Below are positions 15,379 to 22,305 of a stretch of 39,918 nucleotides of DNA, one piece after another. The notes below the pieces were generated by a model that saw nothing but the letters and a program-made list of their open reading frames with translations, was not told where the DNA came from and did no database searches. Location of the stretch: NCBI RefSeq assembly GCF_000333275.1, contig NZ_BACU01000390.1, positions 1-39,918 on the forward strand, in the 5' to 3' direction. How positions within the stretch are numbered: position 1 is the stretch's first letter; each line of letters begins with the position of its first letter. A program made the position numbers and the translations under genes. The DNA comes from Azospirillum sp. B4 (lineage in GTDB: Bacteria; Pseudomonadota; Alphaproteobacteria; Azospirillales; Azospirillaceae).

Positions 15379-15939
15379 ATGATCCCGCGCCTGCCCATCC
15401 TGGCCGCCGCCCTGCTGGTGTCCACCCCCGCGGCCGCCGCCTCCTGGGCGGTGGACCAAGCCCAGAGCCAGCTGGGATTCATCGGCCACCAAAGCGGCAA
15501 GGAATTCACCGGCCGCTTCGCCCGCTGGGACGCCGCCATCGACTTCGACCCGGCCGACCCCGCCACCGGCCACGCCCGCGTGACCATCGCCATGGGCAGC
15601 GCCACCATCGGCGAGGCGGAAAAGGACGAGGCCCTGCCGGGCGCGGACTGGTTCAATGTCCAGGCCTTCCCCGAGGCCGTGTTCGAGGCCACGACCTTCA
15701 GCGCCGCCGGGGACGGCCGGTATGAGGCGCGGGGGACCCTGACCATCCGGGGCATCCGGAAAGACGTCACCCTGCCCTTCACGTTGGAGATGACCGATGG
15801 CAAGGCCCACGCCGTGGGCAAGCTGGACCTGGTGCGCACCGACTATGACGTCGGCGGCCACGGCCTGTTCAGCAAGGGCCGGTCGGTGGATCTGGATGTG
15901 GCGGTGACGATGGACCTGGTGGCCACGGCACGGCCCTGA
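15379..15939 (+). CDS. YceI family periplasmic protein (copy 3)
   Basis: A 186-residue exported YceI protein from the ATG at 15379 (GGAGCG upstream); the frame is open further up, but the signal peptide begins here (MIPRLPILAAALLVSTPAAAAS). The mature part parallels copy 2 almost throughout: SQLGFIGHQSGKEFTGRFARWDAAIDFDPADPATGHA, ADWFNVQAFPEAVFEATTF, GTLTIRGIRKDVTLPF and LVRTDYDVGGHGLF. It is a tandem duplicate separated from copy 2 by a terminator. The GQGAW-to-GGHGLF change near the barrel mouth may alter ligand preference; that is inference. Confidence 0.92.
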   Translation: MIPRLPILAAALLVSTPAAAASWAVDQAQSQLGFIGHQSGKEFTGRFARWDAAIDFDPADPATGHARVTIAMGSATIGEAEKDEALPGADWFNVQAFPEAVFEATTFSAAGDGRYEARGTLTIRGIRKDVTLPFTLEMTDGKAHAVGKLDLVRTDYDVGGHGLFSKGRSVDLDVAVTMDLVATARP

Positions 15940-16077
15940 CGGGGACCCACCAAAGGGTAGGCGGGCCGGGCGCATTGGGGGAGTGCCCCCCGACGCCATG
16001 ATGCAGCGCAAAGACTCACGTCCTTTCATCGGGTTATCTTTTTCCAGACGGACCCATTGTTGAGGAGACCCCGCCCG

Positions 16078-17067
16078 ATGCGCGCCCATGACGTGATGAC
16101 TGATGATGTGTTGACCGTGGCGCCCGATACGCCGGTCAGCCGCATCGCGGCACTGTTGCTGGACCGCGGCGTCAGCGCCGCCCCCGTGGTGGACAGCCAC
16201 GGCGGCGTCATCGGCATGGTCAGCGAAGGCGACTTGATCGACCGGGAGGAGGCCCGCGCGGCCAGCGAGGCCCGGCGCGACTGGTGGCTGGCCTTGGTGG
16301 CGGAGGGCGAGCAATTACCCCCCGGCTACCTGTCGGACGCCCAGAAGCGGGAGCGCACCGCCCGCGACGTCATGGCCGCCCCCGTCATCACCGTGGACAT
16401 CAACACCGATACGGCCGACATCGCCCGCCTGCTGATCACCCACGGCATCAAGCGGGTACCGGTGGTGCTGGACGGGTCGCTGGTGGGTATCGTGTCGCGC
16501 GCCGACCTGCTGAGGGTGCTGGCGGCCGAGCCGGCGGAGAAGACCGAACCGGCGCACCGCCCGGGGCTGTTCCAGCGGTGGGAGAAGAAGGCGCCGGCCC
16601 CGGAGGCCAGGCCGGCACCGGCGCATGAGCCGCTGTTCAGCGCCGCCGACTTCCGCCACCTGGTGGGCAGCTTCCACGACGACAACGCCCGCCAGCTGGC
16701 CAACCAGCGCAAGGAGGCGCTGGCCCGCCGGCAGGAGAAGGTGCAGGCGCTGATCGACCACCACGTGGCCGACCATGGCTGGCACAAGCTGTTGGAAGGA
16801 GCGCACGACGCCGCCGCGCGCGGGGAGAAGGAGTTCCAGTTGCTGCGCTTCCCGGCGGAGCTGTGCAGCGACGGCGCCCGCGCCATCAACGCCCCGGAAC
16901 CGGATTGGCCCCGCACCCTGCGCGGCGAGGCGGCGGAAATCTACCAGCGCTGGAAGCACGAGCTGCAGCCGGCGGGCTTCAGCCTGACCGCCCGCGTCCT
17001 GGACTTCCCCAACGGCTTCCCCGGCGACGTCGGCCTGTTCCTGGTGTGGGGCGACGGGGATGAGTGA
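16078..17067 (+). CDS. CBS-pair protein fused to an unrecognised C-terminal domain
   Basis: A 329-residue cytoplasmic protein. Residues 1-60 are a first CBS motif (MRAHDVMTDDVLTVAPDTPVSRIAALLLDRGVSAAPVVD, GVIGMVSEGDLI). After a linker, residues about 95-145 form the second (TARDVMAAPVITVDINTDTADIARLLITHGIKRVPVV, GIVSRADLLRVL). CBS pairs bind adenosine nucleotides. Residues about 190-329 are not a BON domain: helical FRHLVGSFHDDNARQLANQRKEALARRQEKVQALIDHH, then EFQLLRFPAELCSDGARAINAPEPDWPRTLRGEAAEIYQRWKHEL and a beta-like end LTARVLDFPNGFPGDVGLFLVWG. I cannot name this domain. GAGGAG precedes the ATG at 16078. The gene overlaps the next small gene by 8 nt. Confidence 0.88.
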   Translation: MRAHDVMTDDVLTVAPDTPVSRIAALLLDRGVSAAPVVDSHGGVIGMVSEGDLIDREEARAASEARRDWWLALVAEGEQLPPGYLSDAQKRERTARDVMAAPVITVDINTDTADIARLLITHGIKRVPVVLDGSLVGIVSRADLLRVLAAEPAEKTEPAHRPGLFQRWEKKAPAPEARPAPAHEPLFSAADFRHLVGSFHDDNARQLANQRKEALARRQEKVQALIDHHVADHGWHKLLEGAHDAAARGEKEFQLLRFPAELCSDGARAINAPEPDWPRTLRGEAAEIYQRWKHELQPAGFSLTARVLDFPNGFPGDVGLFLVWGDGDE

Positions 17068-17233
17068 AGTGAGATCCACACAGGATAATAAGGAATTCGC
17101 CCACCTGAAAGCCGCTGTCACGGAGGCCGACGCGGATCTTCGCGCCGTTTCGCACGAAGAGATGCGGGTATGGCTCGAAGGCCTGGCCAGCGGCGATTTC
17201 GAGGCGCCGCCGCCAGTGGCGCGTCATCTATAG
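17060..17233 (+). CDS. Small 57-residue protein, antitoxin-like C-terminal motif
   Basis: Starting at the ATG overlapping the 3' end of the CBS gene (8 nt), this frame encodes a 57-residue acidic protein. The segment LKAAVTEADADLRAVSHEEMRVWLEGLASG followed by EAPPP resembles the C-terminal part of CopG/ParD-like antitoxins and COG3905-type regulators (shEE-x-aWL pattern with a Pro-rich tail). The usual N-terminal ribbon strand is not evident. No toxin gene follows: the next gene is ilvD on the other strand. The overlap suggests translational coupling to the CBS protein. Codon use is normal for the region up to about 17200. It may be a truncated or repurposed antitoxin; function is unknown. 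Confidence 0.6.
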   Translation: MSEVRSTQDNKEFAHLKAAVTEADADLRAVSHEEMRVWLEGLASGDFEAPPPVARHL

Positions 17234-17250
17234 GGAAACGGAATGGAAGA

Positions 17251-17278
17251 GCGCCGATGCCGGGGTCGGCGCCCTTTG
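17251..17278 (+). terminator. Hairpin between the small gene and ilvD
   Basis: GCGCCGA (17251-17257) pairs with TCGGCGC (17266-17272), loop 8 nt, followed by CCTTTGATT on the plus strand. It lies between convergent genes and could end the CBS transcript and, less well, ilvD. Confidence 0.5.
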
Positions 17279-17290
17279 ATTATCCCATGT

Positions 17291-19135
17291 TCAGATGTTC
17301 GACGTATCCCGCACCGCGCCGCGTGAGGCGGAGGTGGCGAAGTAGGCGTAGGCCTTGAGCGCGCCGGAAACCTGGCGGTCGCGGCTGACGGGCTTCCAGG
17401 CTTTCGCGCCCTTGGCCTTCATGGCGTCACGGCGACGCTCCAGTTCCGTATCCGCCACGTCCAGGTGGATGGAGCGGTTGGGGATGTCGATGACGATGCG
17501 GTCCCCTTCCTCCACCAGGCCGATGGTTCCGCCCTCCGCCGCCTCGGGCGAGACGTGGCCGATGGACAGGCCGGAACTGCCACCGGAGAAGCGGCCATCG
17601 GTCACCAGGGCGCAGACCTTGCCCAGGCCCTTGGACTTCAGATAGCTGGTTGGGTAGAGCATCTCCTGCATGCCGGGGCCGCCGCGCGGGCCTTCGTAGC
17701 GGATCAGCACGACATCGCCCGCCGCGACGCGGTTGCCCAGGATGGCCGACACCGCGTCGTCCTGGCTTTCGAACACGCGGGCCTTGCCGGTGAAGGTCAG
17801 GGCCGCCGGGTCCACGCCGGCCGTCTTCACGATGCAGCCGTCCACCGCCAGGTTGCCGTACAGCACGGCCAAGCCGCCGTCCTGGCTGAAGGCGTGCTCC
17901 TTGTTGCGGATGACGCCGTTCACCCGGTCGCGGTCCAGGCTGGTGTAGCGCGACGCCTGGCTGAAGGCCTGGGTGGTGCGCACGCCGCCGGGGGCGGCGG
18001 CGTAGAACTCGGCGATGTCGGCGTCGTTGGCGCGGGTGATGTCCCAGCGGTCCACGGCGGCGCCGATGGTGGCGGCATGCACGGTGGGCACGTCGCGGTG
18101 CAGCAGGCCAGCGCGGTCCAGTTCACCCAGGATGCCCATGATGCCGCCGGCGCGGTGCACGTCCTCGATATGCACGGTGGCGGAGGACGGCGCCACCTTG
18201 CACAGGTGGGGCACGCGGCGCGACATGCGGTCGATGTCGGCCATGGTGAAGTCCACCCCGCCCTCATACGCCGCCGCCAGCAGGTGCAGCACCGTGTTGG
18301 TGGACCCACCCATGGCGATGTCCAGCGCGATGGCGTTCTCAAAGCTCTCGAACGTGGCGATGGAGCGCGGCAGGACGCTGGCGTCGTCGTTCTCATACCA
18401 GCGCCTGGCGATCTCCACCGCCGTGCGGCCGGCCCGCAGGAAAAGGGCCTTGCGGTCAGCGTGGGTGGCCAGCACCGTGCCGTTGCCGGGCAGGCCCAGG
18501 CCCAGCGCCTCCACCAGGCAGTTCATGGAATTGGCGGTGAACATGCCGGAGCAGGAGCCGCAGGTGGGGCAGGCGTTCTGTTCCAGCGCCTGGACCTCGG
18601 CGTCGCTGACCCGGTCATCGGCGGCGGCCACCATGGCGTCGATCAGGTCGACGGAGCGGATCTCGCCGTGCACCGGGGCCTTGCCGGCCTCCATCGGGCC
18701 GCCGGAGACGAACACGGTGGGGATGTTGAGGCGCAGGGCCGCCATCAGCATGCCGGGAGTGATCTTGTCGCAGTTGGAGATGCACACCAGCGCGTCGGCG
18801 CAGTGGGCGTTGACCATGTACTCCACCGCGTCGGCGATGACCTCGCGCGAGGGCAGGCTGTACAGCATGCCGGCATGGCCCATGGCGATGCCGTCGTCCA
18901 CCGCGATGGTGTTGAATTCCTTGGCCACGCCGCCGGCGGCCACCACCTCGCCCGCCACCAGCTGACCCAGGTCCTTCAGGTGCACGTGGCCGGGCACGAA
19001 CTGGGTGAAGGAATTGGCGATGGCGACGATGGGCTTGCCGAAATCGGCATCCGTCATACCGGTGGCGCGCCACAGGCCGCGGGCGCCGGCCATGTTGCGG
19101 CCATGGGTGGTGGTACGGGAGCGAAGCTGGGGCAC
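17291..19135 (-). CDS. ilvD: Dihydroxy-acid dehydratase
   Basis: 614 residues, the normal length for the E. coli-type [4Fe-4S] IlvD. It dehydrates 2,3-dihydroxy-isovalerate and -methylvalerate in valine, leucine and isoleucine synthesis. Cluster cysteines are visible in [17 protein letters not shown] (C118, C122) and [13 protein letters not shown] (C189, C192, C195). The N-terminus [23 protein letters not shown] and the C-terminal [26 protein letters not shown] are diagnostic. It is a single gene: no other ilv gene is in the window. On its upstream side, GGGCCA-N15-TGGCCC (about 19171-19196) is a loose dyad near the promoter. Confidence 0.97.
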   Translation of the reverse strand: MPQLRSRTTTHGRNMAGARGLWRATGMTDADFGKPIVAIANSFTQFVPGHVHLKDLGQLVAGEVVAAGGVAKEFNTIAVDDGIAMGHAGMLYSLPSREVIADAVEYMVNAHCADALVCISNCDKITPGMLMAALRLNIPTVFVSGGPMEAGKAPVHGEIRSVDLIDAMVAAADDRVSDAEVQALEQNACPTCGSCSGMFTANSMNCLVEALGLGLPGNGTVLATHADRKALFLRAGRTAVEIARRWYENDDASVLPRSIATFESFENAIALDIAMGGSTNTVLHLLAAAYEGGVDFTMADIDRMSRRVPHLCKVAPSSATVHIEDVHRAGGIMGILGELDRAGLLHRDVPTVHAATIGAAVDRWDITRANDADIAEFYAAAPGGVRTTQAFSQASRYTSLDRDRVNGVIRNKEHAFSQDGGLAVLYGNLAVDGCIVKTAGVDPAALTFTGKARVFESQDDAVSAILGNRVAAGDVVLIRYEGPRGGPGMQEMLYPTSYLKSKGLGKVCALVTDGRFSGGSSGLSIGHVSPEAAEGGTIGLVEEGDRIVIDIPNRSIHLDVADTELERRRDAMKAKGAKAWKPVSRDRQVSGALKAYAYFATSASRGAVRDTSNI

Positions 19136-19272
19136 GGAACCAGATCCTGAAAGATTGTTACCTGACTAGGGCCAATTTCTAAAACTATCTGGCCCGGGAG
19201 GCAACCTTTCCAGTAGGCCGCGATGCGCCCGGCGGGCATGCCAGCAGCGCGGGATAGGAAGCCGCCCCCCAT

Positions 19273-20115
19273 CTATACCCGGGACACCAGCCCCCGCACG
19301 CGGTTGATGTTGATGGCGGCACGGTAAGGCCGGCCGTCAGCGCCCAGGCGCGCGCCCGGTGCCAGGCGAAGGATATCGCGGTGGTAGAAGTCGATGCCAG
19401 CGTAGGGATCACCCAGGAAGGCCACCCGGCCCCGGTCCAGCACCAGCAGGCTGTCGCACGCCTCCTCCAGCAGGGCGCTGGTGTGGCTGATGATCAGCAC
19501 AGTGCGCCCCTCGCCGCACAGCTGCTTGATGCGGCGACGGCATTTATCCTGGAACTGTTCATCCCCCACCGCCAGGATCTCGTCCAGCAGCAGCACCTCA
19601 TTGCGGATATGGGCGGAGACGGCGAAGGCCAGGCGCATGTACATGCCGATGGAATAATGCTTCACCGGCGTGTTCAGGAAATCGGCGATTTCAGCGAAGT
19701 CGATGATGGCGTCCACCGCCTCGCGCGCCTCGGCCTGCGTCATCCCGAGGATGGCGCCGCTGAAGTCGATGTTCTCCCGTCCCGTCAGCTCGGGATGGAA
19801 GCCGGAGCCTATCTCCAGCAGGGCGCCCACCCGGCCGCGCACCCGCGCCTCGCCCTTGGTGGGCGCGGTGATGCGCGACAGGATGCGCATCAGCGTGGTC
19901 TTGCCGGAACCGTTGCGCCCGATGATGCCCATCACCCCGCCCTGGGGCACGGTGAAACTGACGTCATCCAAGGCCCAGAAGCCGGCGGCCCCATCGGCGG
20001 GCGCCCGTCGGCCGGCCAGCAAGTCATAGATCATGCCACCGCGCCCACCGCCATAGCGCTTGGACAGGTGTCGCACCTCCACCGCCGGCGCGCGATCAAA
20101 CGTATACAGGGTCAT
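19273..20115 (-). CDS. Polysaccharide ABC exporter, ATP-binding subunit (Wzt/KpsT type)
   Basis: 280 residues. Walker A is GRNGSGKT (66-73), the signature is YSIGM (154-158; most relatives have YSSGM), Walker B is VLLLDE (174-179) and the H-loop is H211. The ALDDVSFTVPQGGVMGIIG and ALLEIGSGFHPELTGRENI segments are typical of the Wzt/KpsT/TagH group that drives export of lipid-linked O-antigen, capsule or teichoic acid polymers. There is no C-terminal carbohydrate-binding domain, so it resembles the KpsT-like short form. It follows the permease gene by 12 nt. No glycosyltransferase genes are adjacent, which is unusual for such transporters. Confidence 0.92.
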   Translation of the reverse strand: MTLYTFDRAPAVEVRHLSKRYGGGRGGMIYDLLAGRRAPADGAAGFWALDDVSFTVPQGGVMGIIGRNGSGKTTLMRILSRITAPTKGEARVRGRVGALLEIGSGFHPELTGRENIDFSGAILGMTQAEAREAVDAIIDFAEIADFLNTPVKHYSIGMYMRLAFAVSAHIRNEVLLLDEILAVGDEQFQDKCRRRIKQLCGEGRTVLIISHTSALLEEACDSLLVLDRGRVAFLGDPYAGIDFYHRDILRLAPGARLGADGRPYRAAININRVRGLVSRV

Positions 20116-20127
20116 GGGTGGGTTCCT

Positions 20128-20982
20128 TCAGATCAGGTCGGCCATCGCGGGCTCCGTCCTCCGCACCAGGCGCAGGCCCAGGAACAGCAGGCCGACGGCC
20201 AGCGCCACGGACAGCGCGGCCGGCAGAGCATCGGGCGCCGCGGTGCCCAGCAGGGCGCCGCGCGCGCCCTCGATCACCGTCACCATGGGGTTCAAACGGT
20301 AGAGCGTGCCCAGCGCGCCGGGGATCATATGGGCGGGATAGATCACGGGGGCGGCCACCATCAGCACCTGGGTGGTCAGCGGCAGCAGGTGGCCCACGTC
20401 ACGGAAGCGCAGCACCAGGGCCGACAGGAACAGGGCGGCCCCCGCCCCGGTGACGAACAGCAGCGCCAACGGGCCCGCCAGCAACAGCCACCGCGCCTGG
20501 GGCCAGATGCCGAACGCCGCCAGCAGCCCGACCAGACAGGCCAGTCCCGCCACCACATCCACCGCCGCCACCATCAGGGAGGCCATGGGCATGTGCACGC
20601 GGGGGAAGTAGACCTTGGTGACGAAATGGGCTTGGTGGAGGATGCTGGCGCTGGCGTCCGTCAGCGCGCGGGAAAAGAACTGCCACAGCACCAGGCCCGT
20701 GAACGCGAACACGGGATAAGGGACGTCACCCCCCGTGGGCACGCCCAGCAGATGGCCGAAAACGCCCCAGTACACCAGCATCAGCAACAACGGTTGCAGG
20801 ATGGCCCATCCTGCGCCCAGCCAGGTCTGACGATAGCGCGCCTTCAGGCTGCGCCGGGCCAGCATCAGGGCGATGCGGCGTGTGCGCCAAGCCTCCACCA
20901 GCCAGGGAAGCAAGCCAGCGCCCGCCGGGGTTATGAGGGTGACGTCCGCTGGCGATGCGCCGCGAAAGGGGGCCGGACTCAT
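20128..20982 (-). CDS. Polysaccharide ABC exporter, permease subunit (Wzm/KpsM type)
   Basis: About 284 residues from the ATG at 20982 (MSPAPFRGAS); the frame continues upstream without a better start. ABC-2 type permease with six hydrophobic segments, including WAILQPLLLMLVYWGVFGHLL, YPVFAFTGLVLWQFFSRAL and LLPLTTQVLMVAAPVIYPAHMI. The cytoplasmic-interface motif RRSLKARYRQTWLGAGWAI at the N-terminus and LYRLNPMVTVIEGARGALLG near the C-terminus are characteristic of Wzm/KpsM/TagG proteins. It forms the exporter with the ATPase encoded 12 nt downstream. The polymer exported is unknown. Confidence 0.92.
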   Translation of the reverse strand: MSPAPFRGASPADVTLITPAGAGLLPWLVEAWRTRRIALMLARRSLKARYRQTWLGAGWAILQPLLLMLVYWGVFGHLLGVPTGGDVPYPVFAFTGLVLWQFFSRALTDASASILHQAHFVTKVYFPRVHMPMASLMVAAVDVVAGLACLVGLLAAFGIWPQARWLLLAGPLALLFVTGAGAALFLSALVLRFRDVGHLLPLTTQVLMVAAPVIYPAHMIPGALGTLYRLNPMVTVIEGARGALLGTAAPDALPAALSVALAVGLLFLGLRLVRRTEPAMADLI

Positions 20983-21353
20983 GCAGCTCCCCCGCACTCC
21001 CGCAGAGTCATACGCGCGACCGCCGGCTTGGGGCGATCGCAATCCGCGACAAATATGCCTTTCGACATGGGCGACCCTAGACTTTCGGTGAAGGACGCAG
21101 ATATGCCCTATCACTGCCGCGTGGGCCGAATCCTGTCGCGTGGAACAAAGGCGTCAGTCAGGTGCCCCAGGAAGCGGGAACGCCCTCCTGATGTCCATCG
21201 GCATAGGTCGCCCGGCCCATCGCACATCATGGCCAGCCGGGCGACCGTGCCGGAACCGGTGCGCGCCCGGCTGGACACCAGCCTGGCCGCCATGACGGCG
21301 GACGGATGGATGGCCCCCGCAGGCGCCGGCGCCGCGCTGACGCTGACACCCGA
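20983..21353. other. 371-bp gap with a coding-like fragment
   Basis: No complete gene is convincing here. From 21230 the plus strand reads about 42 codons with the regional G/C third-position bias (MASRATVPEPVRARLDTSL, then AAMTADGWMAPAGAG), ending inside the 3' end of the antisense SRPBCC gene. It could be a remnant of a gene displaced by its neighbours, or chance. The segment 20983-21225 holds the permease upstream region; I see no clear promoter. Confidence 0.3.
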
Positions 21354-21845
21354 TCAGTGGAGTGGACCGTGGTCCAGAACCGCGACCAGCCGATCCAACC
21401 CTTCCCCTGTGCCGGTCTGGCGCTGCCGTCCCGCCGCCTCGCCCCCCGACAGGATCGCCACCTGCTCCGTGAACGTCGCCCTGGTGCCACCCGCCAGGGC
21501 CGTCAGCGTTATGGTGACCAGCGAGGCGGACAGGCGGGTGCCGCCGAAGCTCATCTCATAGGCGTAGATGATGCGCTGGCCGGGCACGATGTCCAGGTAG
21601 TGGGCGTGGAAGGTCAGTTCCTGGCCGTCGGGCGTGCGCCACCGCTTCACCTCCAGGCCACCCACCCGGAAGTCGAAACCGTCCTCCAGCACCTGCCAAT
21701 CGGCATGGCAGCTGGTCCACCGGGCCTTCAGGTCGGCCTCTGACCAGAACCGGAAGGCATGCCTGGGGCTGGCCGCCAGATCCCGTTCGACGACGAAGCT
21801 GGTGTGCACGATCGGGTCGTTCCCGGCAATTCGTGGCGCTGTCAT
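21354..21845 (-). CDS. SRPBCC/AHSA1 family protein
   Basis: 163 residues with the START-like SRPBCC/AHSA1 fold pattern: VVERDLAASPRHAFRFWSEADLKARWTS, DFRVGGLEVKRW, LTFHAHYLDIVPGQRIIYAYEMSFGG, SLVTITLTALAGGTRATFTEQVAIL. These small hydrophobic-pocket proteins are very often encoded directly after an ArsR regulator, as here (ATGA overlap at 21842-21845). The ligand or function is unknown; a role in detoxification or ligand binding is usually assumed. Confidence 0.88.
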   Translation of the reverse strand: MTAPRIAGNDPIVHTSFVVERDLAASPRHAFRFWSEADLKARWTSCHADWQVLEDGFDFRVGGLEVKRWRTPDGQELTFHAHYLDIVPGQRIIYAYEMSFGGTRLSASLVTITLTALAGGTRATFTEQVAILSGGEAAGRQRQTGTGEGLDRLVAVLDHGPLH

Positions 21846-22177
21846 TCCTGGCTATCCTCCGGTATGTCGGCAAGGGCGGCGGCCAGCCGGTCGAAGGCCG
21901 CGTTCACCGCGGCCTGGCGTTGGGCCACCCACTCATTGATCGGGCTGAACGCGCCCGGGCTGATGGCGTAGATCCGCTCCCGCCCCATCTTGCGCGAGGC
22001 GACCAGCCCGCCGTCCTCCAGCACCCGCAAATGCTTGAGCGCCGAGGGCAGCCGCATGCCGATGGGTTCGGCCAATTCCTTGACGGAGGCAGGGCGGGCG
22101 CACAGCCGTTCCACCATCGCCCGGCGGCCGGGATCGGCCAGGGCCGTGAAGATGAGGTCAAGCGCGCCCACGTCCAA
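21842..22177 (-). CDS. ArsR family transcriptional regulator of the SRPBCC pair
   Basis: 111 residues, a winged helix-turn-helix: LDLIFTALADPGRRAMVERLCARPASVKELAEPIGMRLPSALKHLRVLEDGGLVASRKMGRERIYAISPGAF. It belongs to the non-metal ArsR subgroup typically paired with AHSA1/SRPBCC proteins and lacks metal-binding cysteines in the recognition helix. The stop overlaps the SRPBCC start. Two identical-pattern dyads (22222-22241 and 22270-22289) lie 45-112 nt upstream of the start and are its probable operators, implying autoregulation. Confidence 0.9.
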   Translation of the reverse strand: MDVGALDLIFTALADPGRRAMVERLCARPASVKELAEPIGMRLPSALKHLRVLEDGGLVASRKMGRERIYAISPGAFSPINEWVAQRQAAVNAAFDRLAAALADIPEDSQE

Positions 22178-22212
22178 TTAGGTCACCTCGCGAGCGGCGA
22201 GGCCTTGCCGGC

Positions 22213-22250
22213 CCGCCCAACAGTTTCCGTTGATAGAAACTATTGGGCGG
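22213..22250. promoter_or_regulatory. Operator candidate 1, core AGTTTC-N8-GAAACT
   Basis: The core dyad is at 22222-22241. The symmetry extends outward to 15-bp arms with a single mismatch (CCGCCCAA on the left, TTGGGCGG on the right). It lies closest to the ArsR start. The same core occurs at 22270-22289. Confidence 0.65.
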
Positions 22251-22267
22251 TCGTCCGCTTGTCAATG

Positions 22268-22291
22268 ACAGTTTCCGTCATCGGAAACTGT
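22268..22291. promoter_or_regulatory. Operator candidate 2, core AGTTTC-N8-GAAACT
   Basis: Perfect 10-bp arms ACAGTTTCCG and CGGAAACTGT around TCAT. The core matches operator 1 exactly in sequence and spacing, 48 bp away centre to centre. It lies between the 3' end of emrB (22306) and the ArsR gene; the promoter of the arsR unit is expected between or beside the two sites. Confidence 0.65.
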
Positions 22292-22305
22292 TGCGGCCGA
22301 AGTGA

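Noticed and set aside
15977-15990. GGGGG-AGTG-CCCCC hairpin after YceI copy 3
   Set aside because: The stem is only five pairs and no T run follows, so a terminator call is not supported.
17465-19150. 561-residue open frame antisense to ilvD
   Set aside because: It is low-complexity His/Gly/Ala/Gln translation, the usual mirror of a high-GC gene. ilvD on the other strand is certain.
19381-21561. 726-residue plus-strand frame across the ABC exporter genes
   Set aside because: Most of it is antisense to two clear ABC genes. Only its 21230-21356 part looks coding-like and is reported separately.
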